Below are positions 20,987 through 30,085 of a stretch of 64,000 bases of DNA, piece after piece; position 1 is the stretch's first letter; every line of letters begins with the position of its first letter. The notes under the pieces were generated by a model. That model made no database searches. It was given only the letters and a program-made list of their open reading frames with translations, and was not told where the DNA came from. The stretch covers positions 27,898 through 91,897 of the forward strand of contig NZ_PXWF02000346.1 of NCBI RefSeq assembly GCF_003011895.2, given 5' to 3'. This DNA comes from Massilia glaciei (GTDB lineage Bacteria; Pseudomonadota; Gammaproteobacteria; Burkholderiales; Burkholderiaceae_D). The translations under genes and the position numbers were made by a program.

Positions 20987-21853
20987 ATGATGAACCCGCA
21001 CTACATTAAACACCCGGTACTGCTGCTCGCTTGCCTGCTGGGCGTGGGCTGCGCCTCGGCGCCGGCCGTGCCCGAGGCGCCGCGCTACGGCGTGCAACTA
21101 TGGTCCGTCAAAGACGAGATCAAGACCGATTTCGAGGGCACGCTCACCAGGCTGGCCAAGCTCGGCTTCGAAGGCGTCGAGTTCGCGGGCCATTTCGGCC
21201 GCTTCGGCAACGATCCGGCCGGCCTGAAAGCCTTCCTCGACAAATCGGGCCTGCGCTGCACCAGCGCCCACGTCGGGCTCGACCTGTTCGCCCCCGCCAA
21301 ATTCTACGCCACGACCAGGTTCTACAAGACGCTCGGCTGCATGGACCTGATCGTCCCGGCCGACCGGCGCGCGTTCACCGCAGCGGGCAGCCCGCAGGTG
21401 GCCCGCGAACTGGCCGCATTGTCGGCCAAGCTCGCGCCGCTGGGCATGCGCACCGGTTACCACAACCATGCCGAGGAGATGGCGGGCGCGGTTGGCGAAA
21501 CCCCGTGGGACATCCTGGCCAGGGGCACGCCGCAGGACGCCATCTTGCAGCAGGACGTGGGCTGGACCACGCAGGCGGGCAAGGACCCGGTCGCCTATGT
21601 GCGCCGCTATCCGGGACGCTCGATCAGCATGCACTACAAGGCCAAGTTCGCGCCCGGCACCAGCGGCACGCCGATCATCGGCCAGGACCGCACCGATTGG
21701 GTCGGGCTCACGCTGGCCGCGCGCAGCGTTGGCGGCACCGTGTGGATGATCGTCGAGCAGGAGGAGTATCCCAACGGGATGGGCCAGGTCGAGTCGGTCG
21801 CCGCCTCCCTGCGCGGCCTGAAGGCCGAGCTGGCCAAAATGCCCGCGAAATGA
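20987..21853 (+). CDS. Sugar phosphate isomerase/epimerase-like TIM-barrel lipoprotein
   Basis: Exported TIM-barrel protein of the xylose-isomerase-like AP2EC family, 288 residues. The signal HPVLLLACLLGVGCASAP has a lipobox with Cys at ~24, so it should be lipid-anchored in the periplasm. The barrel motifs are GVQLWSVKDEI, LGFEGVEFAGHFG, TGYHNHAEEM (metal-binding His/Glu) and ILQQDVGWTTQAG. It follows the GMC gene by 12 bp and overlaps no other gene. In such loci these proteins are thought to process keto-sugars made by GMC dehydrogenases; that role is inference. Confidence 0.8.
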   Translation: MMNPHYIKHPVLLLACLLGVGCASAPAVPEAPRYGVQLWSVKDEIKTDFEGTLTRLAKLGFEGVEFAGHFGRFGNDPAGLKAFLDKSGLRCTSAHVGLDLFAPAKFYATTRFYKTLGCMDLIVPADRRAFTAAGSPQVARELAALSAKLAPLGMRTGYHNHAEEMAGAVGETPWDILARGTPQDAILQQDVGWTTQAGKDPVAYVRRYPGRSISMHYKAKFAPGTSGTPIIGQDRTDWVGLTLAARSVGGTVWMIVEQEEYPNGMGQVESVAASLRGLKAELAKMPAK

Positions 21854-21857
21854 CGCC

Positions 21858-23348
21858 ATGAGCCTCTCCGTCCGCTTCGAGCGCATCGTCAAGGAATTTG
21901 GCCCCGTGCGCGTGCTGCACGGCGTCGACTTCGCGCTCGAGCCCGGGCGCGTGGTCGGCCTGCTGGGGGAGAACGGCGCCGGCAAATCGACGCTGATGAA
22001 AATCCTGGCCGGCTACGAGCGGCCCACGGGCGGCGCGCTGCTGGTCGACGGGGTGGCGCGCCACTTCGCCGACGCGCGCGACGCCGAGGCGCTGGGCATC
22101 GCGCTGATCGACCAGGAATTCAATCTCGCCGAAGACCTGACGATCACCCAGAACATTTTTCTGGGCCACGTGAAAAGGAACGGCTGGATGCTCGACCGGA
22201 AAGCCATGCGCGCCGCCGCCGCGCTCTGCCTCGAACAGGTTGGCCTGGCCGTCAGCCCCGACACGACGGTGGCCGAACTGATCGTCGCCGAAAAGCAGCT
22301 GGTCGAAATCGCCAAAGCCCTGTCGCGCAATGCGCGCCTGTTGATCATGGACGAGCCGACCGCCAGCCTGTCGGCGGGGGAAACGCACAAGCTGTTCGCG
22401 CTCATGGCGCGCCTGAAGTCGCAGGGCGCGACCATCATCTACATCTCGCACAAGCTCGATGAGATGGAGGCGAACACGGATGAGGTGGTGGTCATGCGCG
22501 ACGGCCTGTTCGTCACGCGCGCGCCCACCGCCGACATCAACCGGCGCCAGATGGCCAACCTGATGGTCGGGCGCGACGTGTCCGACATGTTCCAGCCGAA
22601 GGCGCTGGCGGCGCCGGACGCGCCGGTGCTGTTCAAAGTGAGCGGCCTCGAGGTGCCGGGCTGGGTGCACGGCCTTGGTTTCGAGGTGCGGGCCGGCGAA
22701 ATCCTCGGCTTCGGTGGCCTGGTCGGCGCCGGGCGCACCGAGGCGTTCGAGGCGCTGATAGGCCTGCGCGCAAGGACGGCCGGCGCGATCGAGATCGACG
22801 GCGCCCCGGTCGACCTGCGCAGCCCGCGCCAGGCCATGCTGCATGGCGTGACCTACCTGAGCGAAGACCGCAAAGGCAAAGGCCTGCACGTTGACCTTGG
22901 CCTGCGCGAAAACCTCACCATGATGACGCTCGAGCGCGACGCCAAGCCGTGGCTCGACATCAAGGCCGGACGCGCCGCGCTGGCCAGGGCGATCGCCGAC
23001 TTCGGCATCCGCCTGCGCGACCCCGAATGCGCCGCGCGCTCGCTCTCCGGCGGCAACCAGCAAAAGCTGGCGCTGGCCAAATACCTGCGCTCCGACCCGC
23101 GCGTGATCGTGCTCGACGAGCCGACCCGCGGCGTCGACGTCGGCGCCAAGCGCGACATTTACCTACTGATCCACCAACTGGCGGCGCAGGGCAGGGCGGT
23201 GATCGTCATCTCGTCCGAACTGATTGAACTGATCGGCCTGTGCCACCGCGTCGCCGTGCTGCGCGGCGGCCGGCTGCGAGCCATGCTCGCCAGCGCCGAC
23301 CTCACCGAAGAAGAATTGATAGCCCATGCAACCGACACCCACCACTAA
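21858..23348 (+). CDS. Sugar ABC transporter ATP-binding protein (RbsA/MglA type)
   Basis: Cytoplasmic ATPase with two fused ABC domains (496 residues), driving import of a monosaccharide. Domain 1 has Walker [10 protein letters not shown] and Walker [11 protein letters not shown]. Domain 2 has [26 protein letters not shown] and a switch His-containing region VISSELIEL. The Walker A of domain 2 is degenerate ([10 protein letters not shown]), as usual for this group. It starts 4 bp after the upstream stop and its end overlaps the permease start by 23 bp, so the two are tightly coupled. Confidence 0.93.
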   Translation: MSLSVRFERIVKEFGPVRVLHGVDFALEPGRVVGLLGENGAGKSTLMKILAGYERPTGGALLVDGVARHFADARDAEALGIALIDQEFNLAEDLTITQNIFLGHVKRNGWMLDRKAMRAAAALCLEQVGLAVSPDTTVAELIVAEKQLVEIAKALSRNARLLIMDEPTASLSAGETHKLFALMARLKSQGATIIYISHKLDEMEANTDEVVVMRDGLFVTRAPTADINRRQMANLMVGRDVSDMFQPKALAAPDAPVLFKVSGLEVPGWVHGLGFEVRAGEILGFGGLVGAGRTEAFEALIGLRARTAGAIEIDGAPVDLRSPRQAMLHGVTYLSEDRKGKGLHVDLGLRENLTMMTLERDAKPWLDIKAGRAALARAIADFGIRLRDPECAARSLSGGNQQKLALAKYLRSDPRVIVLDEPTRGVDVGAKRDIYLLIHQLAAQGRAVIVISSELIELIGLCHRVAVLRGGRLRAMLASADLTEEELIAHATDTHH

Positions 23349-24321
23349 AGCGGCGCATTCGTGGCCATCCCTGGACCGGCTCAAGGGCTTCGGTCCGCTT
23401 GTCGCGCTGGTCCTGCTGTGCATCGCCGGCGCCCTGCTCAACCCGGACTTCGCCACCTTCGACAATATGATGAACGTGCTCACGCGCACCGCCTTCATCG
23501 GCATCATCGCGGTCGGCATGACGTTCGTGATCGTCTCCGGCGGCATCGACCTGTCGGTCGGCTCGATGGCCGCGCTGATCGCCGGCGCCATGATCGTGCT
23601 GATGAACCACGCCGGCGCGGCCTCGCTCGCGCCGATACCGACCGTGGCGCTGGGCATCGCGCTGGCGCTGGTGCTGGGCGCCGTGTTTGGCGGCGCGCAC
23701 GGCTTCCTGATCACGCACGGGCGCATCGAGCCGTTCATCGTCACCCTCGGCACGCTGGGCATTTTCCGCGCGGTGCTGACCTACCTGGCCGACGGCGGCG
23801 CGCTCACCCTCGAGAGCGAACTGTCCGACACCTATAGCCCGGTCTACTACCACAGCATCGCGGCGGTGCCGGTCCCGGTCTGGGTATTCCTGCTGGTGGC
23901 GGTCGGCGGCGTGGTCATTTTGAACCGCACCGCCTTCGGCCAACATGTGCAGGCGATCGGCTCGAACGAGCAGGTGGCGCGCTACGCGGCGATCCGGGTC
24001 GACCGCGTCAAGGTGCTGACCTACCTTCTGCTTGGCGTGTGCGTGGCGATCGCCACCATTTTGTACGTGCCTCGGCTCGGCTCGGCCACCCCGACCACCG
24101 GCATCCTGTGGGAGCTCGAGGCGATTGCCGCGGTCGTCGTCGGCGGCACCTCGCTCAAGGGCGGCTCTGGCCGCATCATGGGCACCGTCGTCGGCGCGAT
24201 CTTGCTGTCGGTGATCGGCAATATCCTCAATCTCACCAGCATTATCAGTGTCCACCTCAACGCCGCAGTGCAGGGCGTTGTCATCATCGGCGTCGCCTAC
24301 CTGCAGCGCGGGCGCCGCTAG
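23326..24321 (+). CDS. Sugar ABC transporter permease (RbsC type)
   Basis: Inner-membrane permease of 331 residues with about eight to ten hydrophobic helices, forming the channel as a homodimer. Family motifs are [16 protein letters not shown] near residue 70 and [20 protein letters not shown], followed by the C-terminal helices [19 protein letters not shown]. Its first 23 bp overlap the ATPase gene. The binding-protein gene follows after 25 bp. Confidence 0.93.
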   Translation: MQPTPTTKAAHSWPSLDRLKGFGPLVALVLLCIAGALLNPDFATFDNMMNVLTRTAFIGIIAVGMTFVIVSGGIDLSVGSMAALIAGAMIVLMNHAGAASLAPIPTVALGIALALVLGAVFGGAHGFLITHGRIEPFIVTLGTLGIFRAVLTYLADGGALTLESELSDTYSPVYYHSIAAVPVPVWVFLLVAVGGVVILNRTAFGQHVQAIGSNEQVARYAAIRVDRVKVLTYLLLGVCVAIATILYVPRLGSATPTTGILWELEAIAAVVVGGTSLKGGSGRIMGTVVGAILLSVIGNILNLTSIISVHLNAAVQGVVIIGVAYLQRGRR

Positions 24322-24346
24322 TGCCGTCTCATTCAAGGAGAACAAT

Positions 24347-25297
24347 ATGAACCACCTGACCCGAATCACCGCAGCCTGCCTGCTCGCCCTCGGCGCCTTG
24401 TCGGCCCACGCGGCCGAAAAAGTCGTGCTCGGCGTCGCCATTCCGACCGCGACGCACAGCTTCACCGGCGGCATCGTCTGGTGGGCCAACAAAGCCAAGC
24501 AGGAGCTCGAAGCGGCCCACCCGAACCTCAAAGTCATCGTCAAAACAGCGGCCAGCGCGCCGGACCAGGCCAACCAGCTGCAAGACCTGCTGGTCGTGAA
24601 CAAGATCAACACGCTGGTCATCTTCCCGCTCGAATCGGCCTCGCTGACGCAGCCCGTCAACCAGCTCAAGAAAAAGGGCGTCTACGTGACCGTGGTCGAC
24701 CGCGGCCTGACCAACGTGAACGCGCAGAACGCCTACATCGCCGGCGACAACACCGCCTTTGGCCGCCTGCCGGCCGAGCACCTTGGCAGGCAGTTGGGCG
24801 GGAAGGGCAATATCGTGATCCTGCGCGGCATGCCGAGCACGCTCGACAACGAGCGTGTCAACGCCTTCAACGCCGCGCTCAAGGCCACGCCGGGCATCAA
24901 GGTGCTCGACACCAAATTCGGCAACTGGAACCGTGACGACGCCTTCAAGGTGATGCAGGACTACCTGACCCGCTTCAAGCAGATCGACGCGGTGTGGGCG
25001 GCCGACGACGACATGGCGATCGGCGTGCTCAAGGCGATCGAGCAGGCCAAGCGCACCGACATCAAGGAGGTGTTTGGCGGCGCGGGCGCGAAGGGCGCGG
25101 TCAAAAAGATCATGGATGGCGACAAGCTGGTGCAGGCCAATGTGTCCTACTCGCCCAAGTTCATCTACGACGCCATCAAGATGACCGCTGCGGCGCGCCT
25201 GAACGGCAAGGTGCTGCCGGCCAAGACCATCATCCCGTCGGTGCTGATCACACGCGCGAACGCCAGCAAGTTCTACTTCCCGGATTCGCCGTACTAA
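24347..25297 (+). CDS. Periplasmic sugar-binding protein of the ABC importer
   Basis: Solute-binding protein of the periplasmic-binding-protein type 1 class (RbsB-like), 316 residues. The signal peptide MNHLTRITAACLLALGALSA ends at AHA-AE. The mature part shows LGVAIPTATHSFTGGIVWWA, DLLVVNKINTLVIFPLESA, YIAGDNTAFGRL and VWAADDDMAIGVLKAIEQA, the typical two-lobe pattern. AAGGAG at 24335-24340 sets the ATG at 24347; upstream in-frame sequence belongs to the permease overlap. The sugar is not identifiable; neighbours suggest a glycoside, polyol or inositol-type compound. Confidence 0.92.
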   Translation: MNHLTRITAACLLALGALSAHAAEKVVLGVAIPTATHSFTGGIVWWANKAKQELEAAHPNLKVIVKTAASAPDQANQLQDLLVVNKINTLVIFPLESASLTQPVNQLKKKGVYVTVVDRGLTNVNAQNAYIAGDNTAFGRLPAEHLGRQLGGKGNIVILRGMPSTLDNERVNAFNAALKATPGIKVLDTKFGNWNRDDAFKVMQDYLTRFKQIDAVWAADDDMAIGVLKAIEQAKRTDIKEVFGGAGAKGAVKKIMDGDKLVQANVSYSPKFIYDAIKMTAAARLNGKVLPAKTIIPSVLITRANASKFYFPDSPY

Positions 25298-25307
25298 AAG
25301 GACTCGA

Positions 25308-26369
25308 ATGAAGACGATCAAGGGGCCAGCCATTTTCCTGGCCCAATTCATGGGGCCCGAGGTGCCGTTCAACAGCCTCGCCGGCCTCGCCGGCTGGGCC
25401 GCGGAACTGGGCTACAAGGCGATCCAGCTGCCGTGCGACCCGCGCCTGTTCGACCTAGAGATCGCCGCCGGCAGCCAGGGCTACTGCGACGATGTCGCGG
25501 GCACGCTGGCCGCGCACGGCCTGCAGGTGAGCGAGTTGTCCACGCACCTGCAGGGGCAGCTGGTGGCCGTGCACCCGGCCTACGACACGCTGTTCGACGG
25601 CTTCGCTCCGGCCCACCTGCGCGGCGACCCTGGGCGGCGCCGGGAGTGGGCCGCCGGCCAGCTGCACAAGGCGGCCATCGCCTCGCGCCGGCTCGGCCTG
25701 AAGGCGCACGCCACTTTTTCGGGCGCGCTCGCGTGGCCCTACCTGTATCCATGGCCGCAGCGTCCCGCCGGCCTGGTCGAAGAGGCGTTCGCCGAACTGG
25801 GAAGGCGCTGGCTGCCGATCCTCGACGCGTTCGACGAGCAAGGCGTCGACGTGTGCTACGAGCTGCACCCGGGCGAGGACCTGCACGGCGGCACCAGCTT
25901 CGAACGCTTCCTCGAATCCGTGTGCGGCCATCGCCGCGCCAACATCCTGTACGACCCGAGCCACTTCGTGCTGCAGCAGCTCGACTATCTCGACTTCATC
26001 GACATCTACCACGAGCGGATCAAGGCGTTCCACGTCAAGGATGCGGAGTTCCGCCCGAACGGCCGGCAGGGCGTCTACGGCGGCTACTCCAGCTGGCAGG
26101 ACCGGGCCGGGCGTTTCCGCTCGCTGGGCGACGGCCAGATCGATTTTGGCGCCATTTTCTCCAAACTGGCGCAGTACGACTTCGATGGCTGGGCGGTGCT
26201 GGAATGGGAGTGCTGCCTCAAGCATCCCGAGGCCGGCGCGCGCGAGGGAGCGCAATTCATCGGCAAGCACATCATCCCGGTGGCGCAACGCGCCTTTGAC
26301 GATTTTGCCGGCAGCGGCGCAAACCTTGAACAGATCCGCGGCCTGATGGGCTTCGCAACAACGGAGTAA
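25308..26369 (+). CDS. Sugar phosphate isomerase/epimerase (TIM barrel), cytoplasmic
   Basis: Second xylose-isomerase-like TIM-barrel protein of the locus, 353 residues, without a signal peptide. The metal-site pattern is CYELHPGEDLHGG, ILYDPSHFVLQQLDYLDF, IKAFHVKDAEF and WAVLEWECCLKHPEAG, giving Glu, Asp, His and Glu ligands. It lies 10 bp after the binding-protein gene and 6 bp before the oxidoreductase gene. The group often isomerises keto-sugars or acts beside MocA-type dehydrogenases; the exact reaction is unknown. Confidence 0.85.
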   Translation: MKTIKGPAIFLAQFMGPEVPFNSLAGLAGWAAELGYKAIQLPCDPRLFDLEIAAGSQGYCDDVAGTLAAHGLQVSELSTHLQGQLVAVHPAYDTLFDGFAPAHLRGDPGRRREWAAGQLHKAAIASRRLGLKAHATFSGALAWPYLYPWPQRPAGLVEEAFAELGRRWLPILDAFDEQGVDVCYELHPGEDLHGGTSFERFLESVCGHRRANILYDPSHFVLQQLDYLDFIDIYHERIKAFHVKDAEFRPNGRQGVYGGYSSWQDRAGRFRSLGDGQIDFGAIFSKLAQYDFDGWAVLEWECCLKHPEAGAREGAQFIGKHIIPVAQRAFDDFAGSGANLEQIRGLMGFATTE

Positions 26370-26375
26370 CAAACT

Positions 26376-27500
26376 ATGACGACCCCACATCGACGCCTAA
26401 GGCTTGGGATGGTTGGCGGTGGCGACGGGGCGTTCATTGGTGCCGTCCACCGCATCGCCGCGCGGCTCGACGATTGCTACGAGCTGGTGGCGGGAGCGCT
26501 GTCGAGCCAGCCGGCGCGGGCCGCGGCCAGCGCCGCCGGCATCCGCCTCGCGCCCGAGCGCAGCTACGCCGACTATGCCGAAATGGCGCGCTGCGAAGCG
26601 GCCCGGCCCGACGGCATCGACGTCGTCGCCATCGTCACGCCGAACTACCTTCACGCGCCGGTCGCCACGGCATTCCTCGAACAGGGCATCCACGTCATCT
26701 GCGACAAACCCTTGGCGATCACGCTGGCCGAAGGCGAGGCGCTGGCGGCGCTGGCACTGTCGAAGCGGCGCGTGTTCGCGCTGACCCATGTCTACGCGGG
26801 CTACCCGATGGTGCGCCACGCGCGCGCGATGGTGGCGGCGGGCGACATCGGCGAGGTGCGCCTGGTGCACGTCGAGTACGCGCAGGATTGGCTGGCCGAG
26901 GCGGCCAACCAGGGCGCGGACTACCAGAAGAACAACTGGCACAACGACCCTCTGCGCGCCGGCGCGGCCGGCTGCCTGGGCGACATCGGCAGCCATGCGT
27001 ATCACCTCGCCGCGTTTGTCAGCGGCATGCAGCCGGACCAGGTGCTCGACGACCATGTGCAGGTCATGCTGCGCTACCCGAACGGCGCGCGCGGCATGCT
27101 GTGGTCGAGCCAGATGGCGACCGGCTGCGAAAACGCGCTGCGCCTGCGGGTGTACGGCAGCAAGGCGAGCCTGGCGTTTGACCAGGAAAACCCGAACCAG
27201 CTGTGGATGACGCCACAGGGCGGCACGGCCCAGCGCCTGACGCGCGGGCGGGTGCGGGGCTCGGCGGCGGAGGCGGTGACGCGGGTGCCTTCGGGCCATC
27301 CCGAAGGCTATCTCGAAGCGTTTGCGCAGCTGTACCGCGATGCCGCGGCCCAGATCATCGCGGTGGAGACGGGCCAAGCCATGCAGTCGCACGCGCTCGA
27401 CATGCCTGACGTCGGCGATGGCGTGGCCGGCTTGCGCTTCATGGATGCGGTGCTTGAAAGCGATCGGCGCGGGTCGAGTTGGGTGGCGCTGCGGGCTTGA
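26376..27500 (+). CDS. Gfo/Idh/MocA-family NAD(P)-dependent oxidoreductase
   Basis: Sugar or polyol dehydrogenase of 374 residues. The N-terminal Rossmann domain starts with LRLGMVGGGDGAFIGAVHR, then IVTPNYLHAPVATAFLEQG. The catalytic motif is CDKPLAI, with Lys as expected. The substrate domain includes GAAGCLGDIGSHAYHLAAFV, with the family's Asp/His pair. It is the last gene of the sugar locus, which therefore encodes import plus oxidation and isomerisation. There is no terminator-like hairpin immediately downstream; a tRNA fragment follows at 27528. Confidence 0.9.
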   Translation: MTTPHRRLRLGMVGGGDGAFIGAVHRIAARLDDCYELVAGALSSQPARAAASAAGIRLAPERSYADYAEMARCEAARPDGIDVVAIVTPNYLHAPVATAFLEQGIHVICDKPLAITLAEGEALAALALSKRRVFALTHVYAGYPMVRHARAMVAAGDIGEVRLVHVEYAQDWLAEAANQGADYQKNNWHNDPLRAGAAGCLGDIGSHAYHLAAFVSGMQPDQVLDDHVQVMLRYPNGARGMLWSSQMATGCENALRLRVYGSKASLAFDQENPNQLWMTPQGGTAQRLTRGRVRGSAAEAVTRVPSGHPEGYLEAFAQLYRDAAAQIIAVETGQAMQSHALDMPDVGDGVAGLRFMDAVLESDRRGSSWVALRA

Positions 27501-27527
27501 GCGGCCGCCAATCGTGGCGCCCGTGTT

Positions 27528-27560
27528 TGGTCGTGGTGGGAGGATTCGAACCTCCGGCTT
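27528..27560 (-). pseudogene. tRNA 3'-end fragment resembling tRNA-Pro
   Basis: On the minus strand this reads as a T arm (stem GGAGG/CCTCC, loop TTCGAAT), the 3' acceptor strand CACCACG, discriminator A and CCA. It matches the 3' end of the intact tRNA-Pro at 27899 in about 30 of 33 positions. No matching 5' acceptor (CGTGGTG) or D arm is found upstream, so this is a partial copy, not a working tRNA. Confidence 0.65.
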
Positions 27561-27898
27561 TCGATTCCGGATAAAGAACGGCAATCAAGATACCGCAGCG
27601 CCGCAGGGCTGGTTGGAAATCCAAGCGCGGGTATTCTATTGATAAGGTTCGGCAGCGCAATTTCAAACTGTGCATACCAAACTTTGGAAGGCGCATGACT
27701 GCATGTTCTGCATGGGTCCCCGCTTTCGCGGGAATGACGTGATTTTTCCCCGCCAAAAGAGAACATGCGCCCGTCGGCTTCCCAGCCGGACACCCGATTT
27801 TTCCTGTTTGCCAGTATCCTGGCCCTTGCAACTCACGACAACCCAACATTGAAGAACGGAACAATATCGACGGGCGCGGGGGCGGCCGGAGGGAGGGG
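27561..27898. other. Non-coding stretch between the tRNA fragment and tRNA-Pro
   Basis: No convincing gene. It holds one copy of a short hairpin sequence widespread in proteobacterial intergenic DNA (27716-27740: GTCCCCGCTTTCGCGGGAAT then GACGT). The open frames crossing it lack family features. It may be relic sequence between two tRNA-Pro 3' ends. Confidence 0.5.
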
Positions 27899-27975
27899 TG
27901 GTCGGGGTGCGAGGATTCGAACCTCCGGACTCTGCGTCCCGAACGCAGCGCTCTACCAGGCTGAGCCACACCCCG
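27899..27975 (-). tRNA. tRNA-Pro (anticodon CGG)
   Basis: The minus strand gives a 77-nt cloverleaf with encoded CCA. The acceptor is CGGGGTG/CACCCCG and the D arm contains GCTCAGCCTGGTAGAGC. The anticodon stem is CTGCG/CGCAG around loop TTCGGGA (anticodon CGG), and the T loop is TTCGAAT. The first T-stem pair is G opposite G, a slight irregularity. It lies downstream of ispB on the same strand. Confidence 0.95.
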
Positions 27976-28011
27976 TCGCCGCACTGCGGCTTAGGGGATA
28001 GTTAAGCAGGC

Positions 28012-29001
28012 CTAGTGGGTGCGGTCAACCGCGAACGCGCAGAGCTGGAGCAAACTCTGTTTATATAGGCTGTCCGGCAGGCCAGAAATGGCGTCGGCCG
28101 CGCGCTGTGCGGCAATTTCCGCCTCGCGCCGCGTGTAGTCGAGCGCGCCGCCGGTGGTGATGGCCGCCAAAATGGCGTCGAAGTGCTGCTCGTCGCCCTG
28201 CTCGATGCAGGCGCGCACAAGCTCGCGCTGTTCGGGCGTGCCGTTCTCCATCAGGTAGATCAAGGGCAGGGTAGGCTTGCCTTCGCGCAGGTCGTCGCCG
28301 ACGTTCTTGCCGATCTCGGTCGCGTCGCCGGCGTAGTCGAGCACGTCGTCGATGAGCTGGAACGCGGTCCCGAGCGAGCGGCCGTATTCGCCGGCCGCGT
28401 CGACCTCGGCGGCGCTGGCGCCGGAGATGAGCGCGCCTAGCTGGGCCGCAGCCTCGAACAGCTTCGCCGTTTTCGAGCGGATCACATTCAGGTAGCTTTC
28501 CTGGCTCACGTCGGGGTTGTGCATGTTGAGCAGCTGCAGCACTTCACCCTCGGCGATCACATTGGTCGCGTCCGACAAGATCTGCATGACCCGCATATTG
28601 TCCAGGCCGACCATCATCTGGAACGCGCGCGAGTACAAAAAGTCGCCCACCAGCACCGAGGCGGCGTTGCCGAACAGGGCGTTGGCGGTGGCGCGCCCGC
28701 GCCGCATCGACGATTCGTCGACGACGTCGTCGTGCAGCAGCGTGGCCGTGTGGATGAATTCAACGACCGCGGCCAGCTCGTGGTGGGCGCTGCCCTTGTA
28801 ACCATAGGCGTTGGCCACCAGCAGCACCAGCACGGGGCGGATGCGCTTGCCGCCGGCGCTGATGATGTACTCGGCGATCTGGTTGACGAGGGTGACCTCG
28901 GAATGGAGCCGCTGCCGGATGACCACATTGACTGCGTCCATGTCGGAGGCAATCGATTCTGCGATGTTGACTTTTGGAGCGTGTAAGATAGCGGCTGACA
29001 A
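28012..29001 (-). CDS. ispB: Octaprenyl diphosphate synthase
   Basis: Makes the polyprenyl side chain of ubiquinone by repeated condensation of isopentenyl diphosphate. Both Asp-rich motifs are visible: LLHDDVVDESSMRRG (~84-98) and QLIDDVLDYAGD (~215), plus GGKRIRPVLVLL. From a TTG at 29001 the protein is 329 residues, starting LSAAILHAPKVNIAESIA. The frame is open to 29118, but that extra part is not like the family and reaches towards the divergent rplU promoter, so a TTG start is favoured. It diverges from rplU-rpmA, the usual arrangement in proteobacteria. Confidence 0.9.
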   Translation of the reverse strand: MSAAILHAPKVNIAESIASDMDAVNVVIRQRLHSEVTLVNQIAEYIISAGGKRIRPVLVLLVANAYGYKGSAHHELAAVVEFIHTATLLHDDVVDESSMRRGRATANALFGNAASVLVGDFLYSRAFQMMVGLDNMRVMQILSDATNVIAEGEVLQLLNMHNPDVSQESYLNVIRSKTAKLFEAAAQLGALISGASAAEVDAAGEYGRSLGTAFQLIDDVLDYAGDATEIGKNVGDDLREGKPTLPLIYLMENGTPEQRELVRACIEQGDEQHFDAILAAITTGGALDYTRREAEIAAQRAADAISGLPDSLYKQSLLQLCAFAVDRTH

Positions 29002-29150
29002 GGCTGACCTGCAATGGACGTTGGGTGCGCCGATTATACGACATGCCCGCGCCATCCGTCGTCCCGGCCGCCCCGGCGCCGCCCCGTTCACCCATGCCGC
29101 AAGGTTGTCGTTGTGCACATACCACGAACAAGCGGCCTTGTGCGCACGTT

Positions 29151-29179
29151 TTGACGGAAAAATTTATTCCATGTATAAT
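29151..29179 (+). promoter_or_regulatory. Sigma-70 promoter of rplU-rpmA
   Basis: TTGACG (29151-29156) and TATAAT (29174-29179) are separated by exactly 17 bp, a near-consensus pair. It gives a leader of about 75 nt before rplU at 29262. Confidence 0.85.
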
Positions 29180-29261
29180 CACAGGTTCCCCAAGTCGCGT
29201 GCACGTCCTGCGTGCGTCCGGCAGGGGGAGATTCTTTTAACATTTGATGAGGTTTCCTATC

Positions 29262-29573
29262 ATGTACGCGGTCATAAAAACCGGTGGCAAACAATACAAA
29301 GTTGTCGCTGGCGAAAAACTTAAAGTAGAACAGATACCGGCAGACATTGGTTCCGAACTCACCATCGATCAAGTTCTCGCAGTAGGCGCGGGCGACACCA
29401 TCAAGTTTGGTGCGCCATTGGTCGAAGGTGCAACGGTGCTGGTTACTGTTGTGGCACACGGTCGTCACGATAAGGTGAAGATTTTCAAGATGCGTCGTCG
29501 TAAGCACTACCAAAAGCATCAGGGACATCGTCAGAATTACACCGAAATCCAAATCGTATCGATCAACGGCTAA
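29262..29573 (+). CDS. rplU: 50S ribosomal protein L21
   Basis: Large-subunit ribosomal protein binding 23S rRNA, 103 residues from [14 protein letters not shown], the universal L21 N-terminus. The C-terminus has [20 protein letters not shown], the L21 signature. A Met 18 bp upstream is in frame, but TGAGG at 29248-29252 and family length favour 29262. It is co-transcribed with rpmA 41 bp downstream. Confidence 0.98.
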   Translation: MYAVIKTGGKQYKVVAGEKLKVEQIPADIGSELTIDQVLAVGAGDTIKFGAPLVEGATVLVTVVAHGRHDKVKIFKMRRRKHYQKHQGHRQNYTEIQIVSING

Positions 29574-29614
29574 TCGCTGTTTGCCCGATTAATCAGCTAT
29601 CAAGGAGTATTTAA

Positions 29615-29893
29615 ATGGCACATAAAAAAGGCGGCGGCACAACGCGTAACGGTCGTGACTCAGAATCAAAGCGCCTCGGCGTTAAGGTTTATGGCGGTCA
29701 AGCGATCAATGCCGGCGGCATCATCATTCGTCAACGCGGCACGCCAGTGCGCGCCGGCGAAGGCGTTGGCTGCGGCAAGGACCACACCCTGTTTGCGCTC
29801 ATCCCAGGCAAGGTCAAGTTCATCGTCAAGGGCCCACAGTCGCACCAGTTCGTGACCGTGGTACCTAACGAAGCGGTTGCGGCAGCAGCCTGA
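29615..29893 (+). CDS. rpmA: 50S ribosomal protein L27
   Basis: Large-subunit ribosomal protein reaching the peptidyl-transferase centre with its N-terminus. It has 92 residues: [20 protein letters not shown], then [19 protein letters not shown]. There is no Firmicute-type N-terminal cleavage extension. It follows rplU, with AAGGAG at 29601-29606. Confidence 0.98.
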   Translation: MAHKKGGGTTRNGRDSESKRLGVKVYGGQAINAGGIIIRQRGTPVRAGEGVGCGKDHTLFALIPGKVKFIVKGPQSHQFVTVVPNEAVAAAA

Positions 29894-29958
29894 TCGTTTC
29901 GGCGCTGAATTTCAGCGCACATTTGTAAGGCGAAAGCCCTGTGTCCCTGCAGGGAAGG

Positions 29959-29982
29959 GGTGTGCGCAAATATGCGCACACC
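29959..29982. promoter_or_regulatory. Perfect hairpin after rpmA
   Basis: GGTGTGCGCA / TGCGCACACC form a 10-bp perfect stem with loop AATA, 66 bp after the rpmA stop. There is no T-run, so it is not a classic terminator. It may stabilise the rplU-rpmA mRNA 3' end or act with the terminator at 30039. Confidence 0.6.
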
Positions 29983-30038
29983 GGTAAGCTGGCACATTGC
30001 TTTGCAATGCGAATCCCCTGCATACCCTTCCATCGAAA

Positions 30039-30071
30039 GGCTCTGCCAACGGTAGGGCCTTTTTAGTTTTT
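30039..30071 (+). terminator. Rho-independent terminator between rpmA and obgE
   Basis: Stem GGCTCTGCC/GGTAGGGCC (two wobble pairs) with loop AAC is followed by TTTTTAGTTTTT. It ends 15 bp before the obgE start, so obgE transcripts arise largely by read-through or from a promoter inside this region. Confidence 0.75.
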
Positions 30072-30085
30072 AGAGCGGCAAAATT

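Noticed and set aside
27528..27604. A complete second tRNA gene at the 27528 fragment
   Set aside because: No 5' acceptor strand complementary to CACCACG and no D or anticodon arm can be found upstream.
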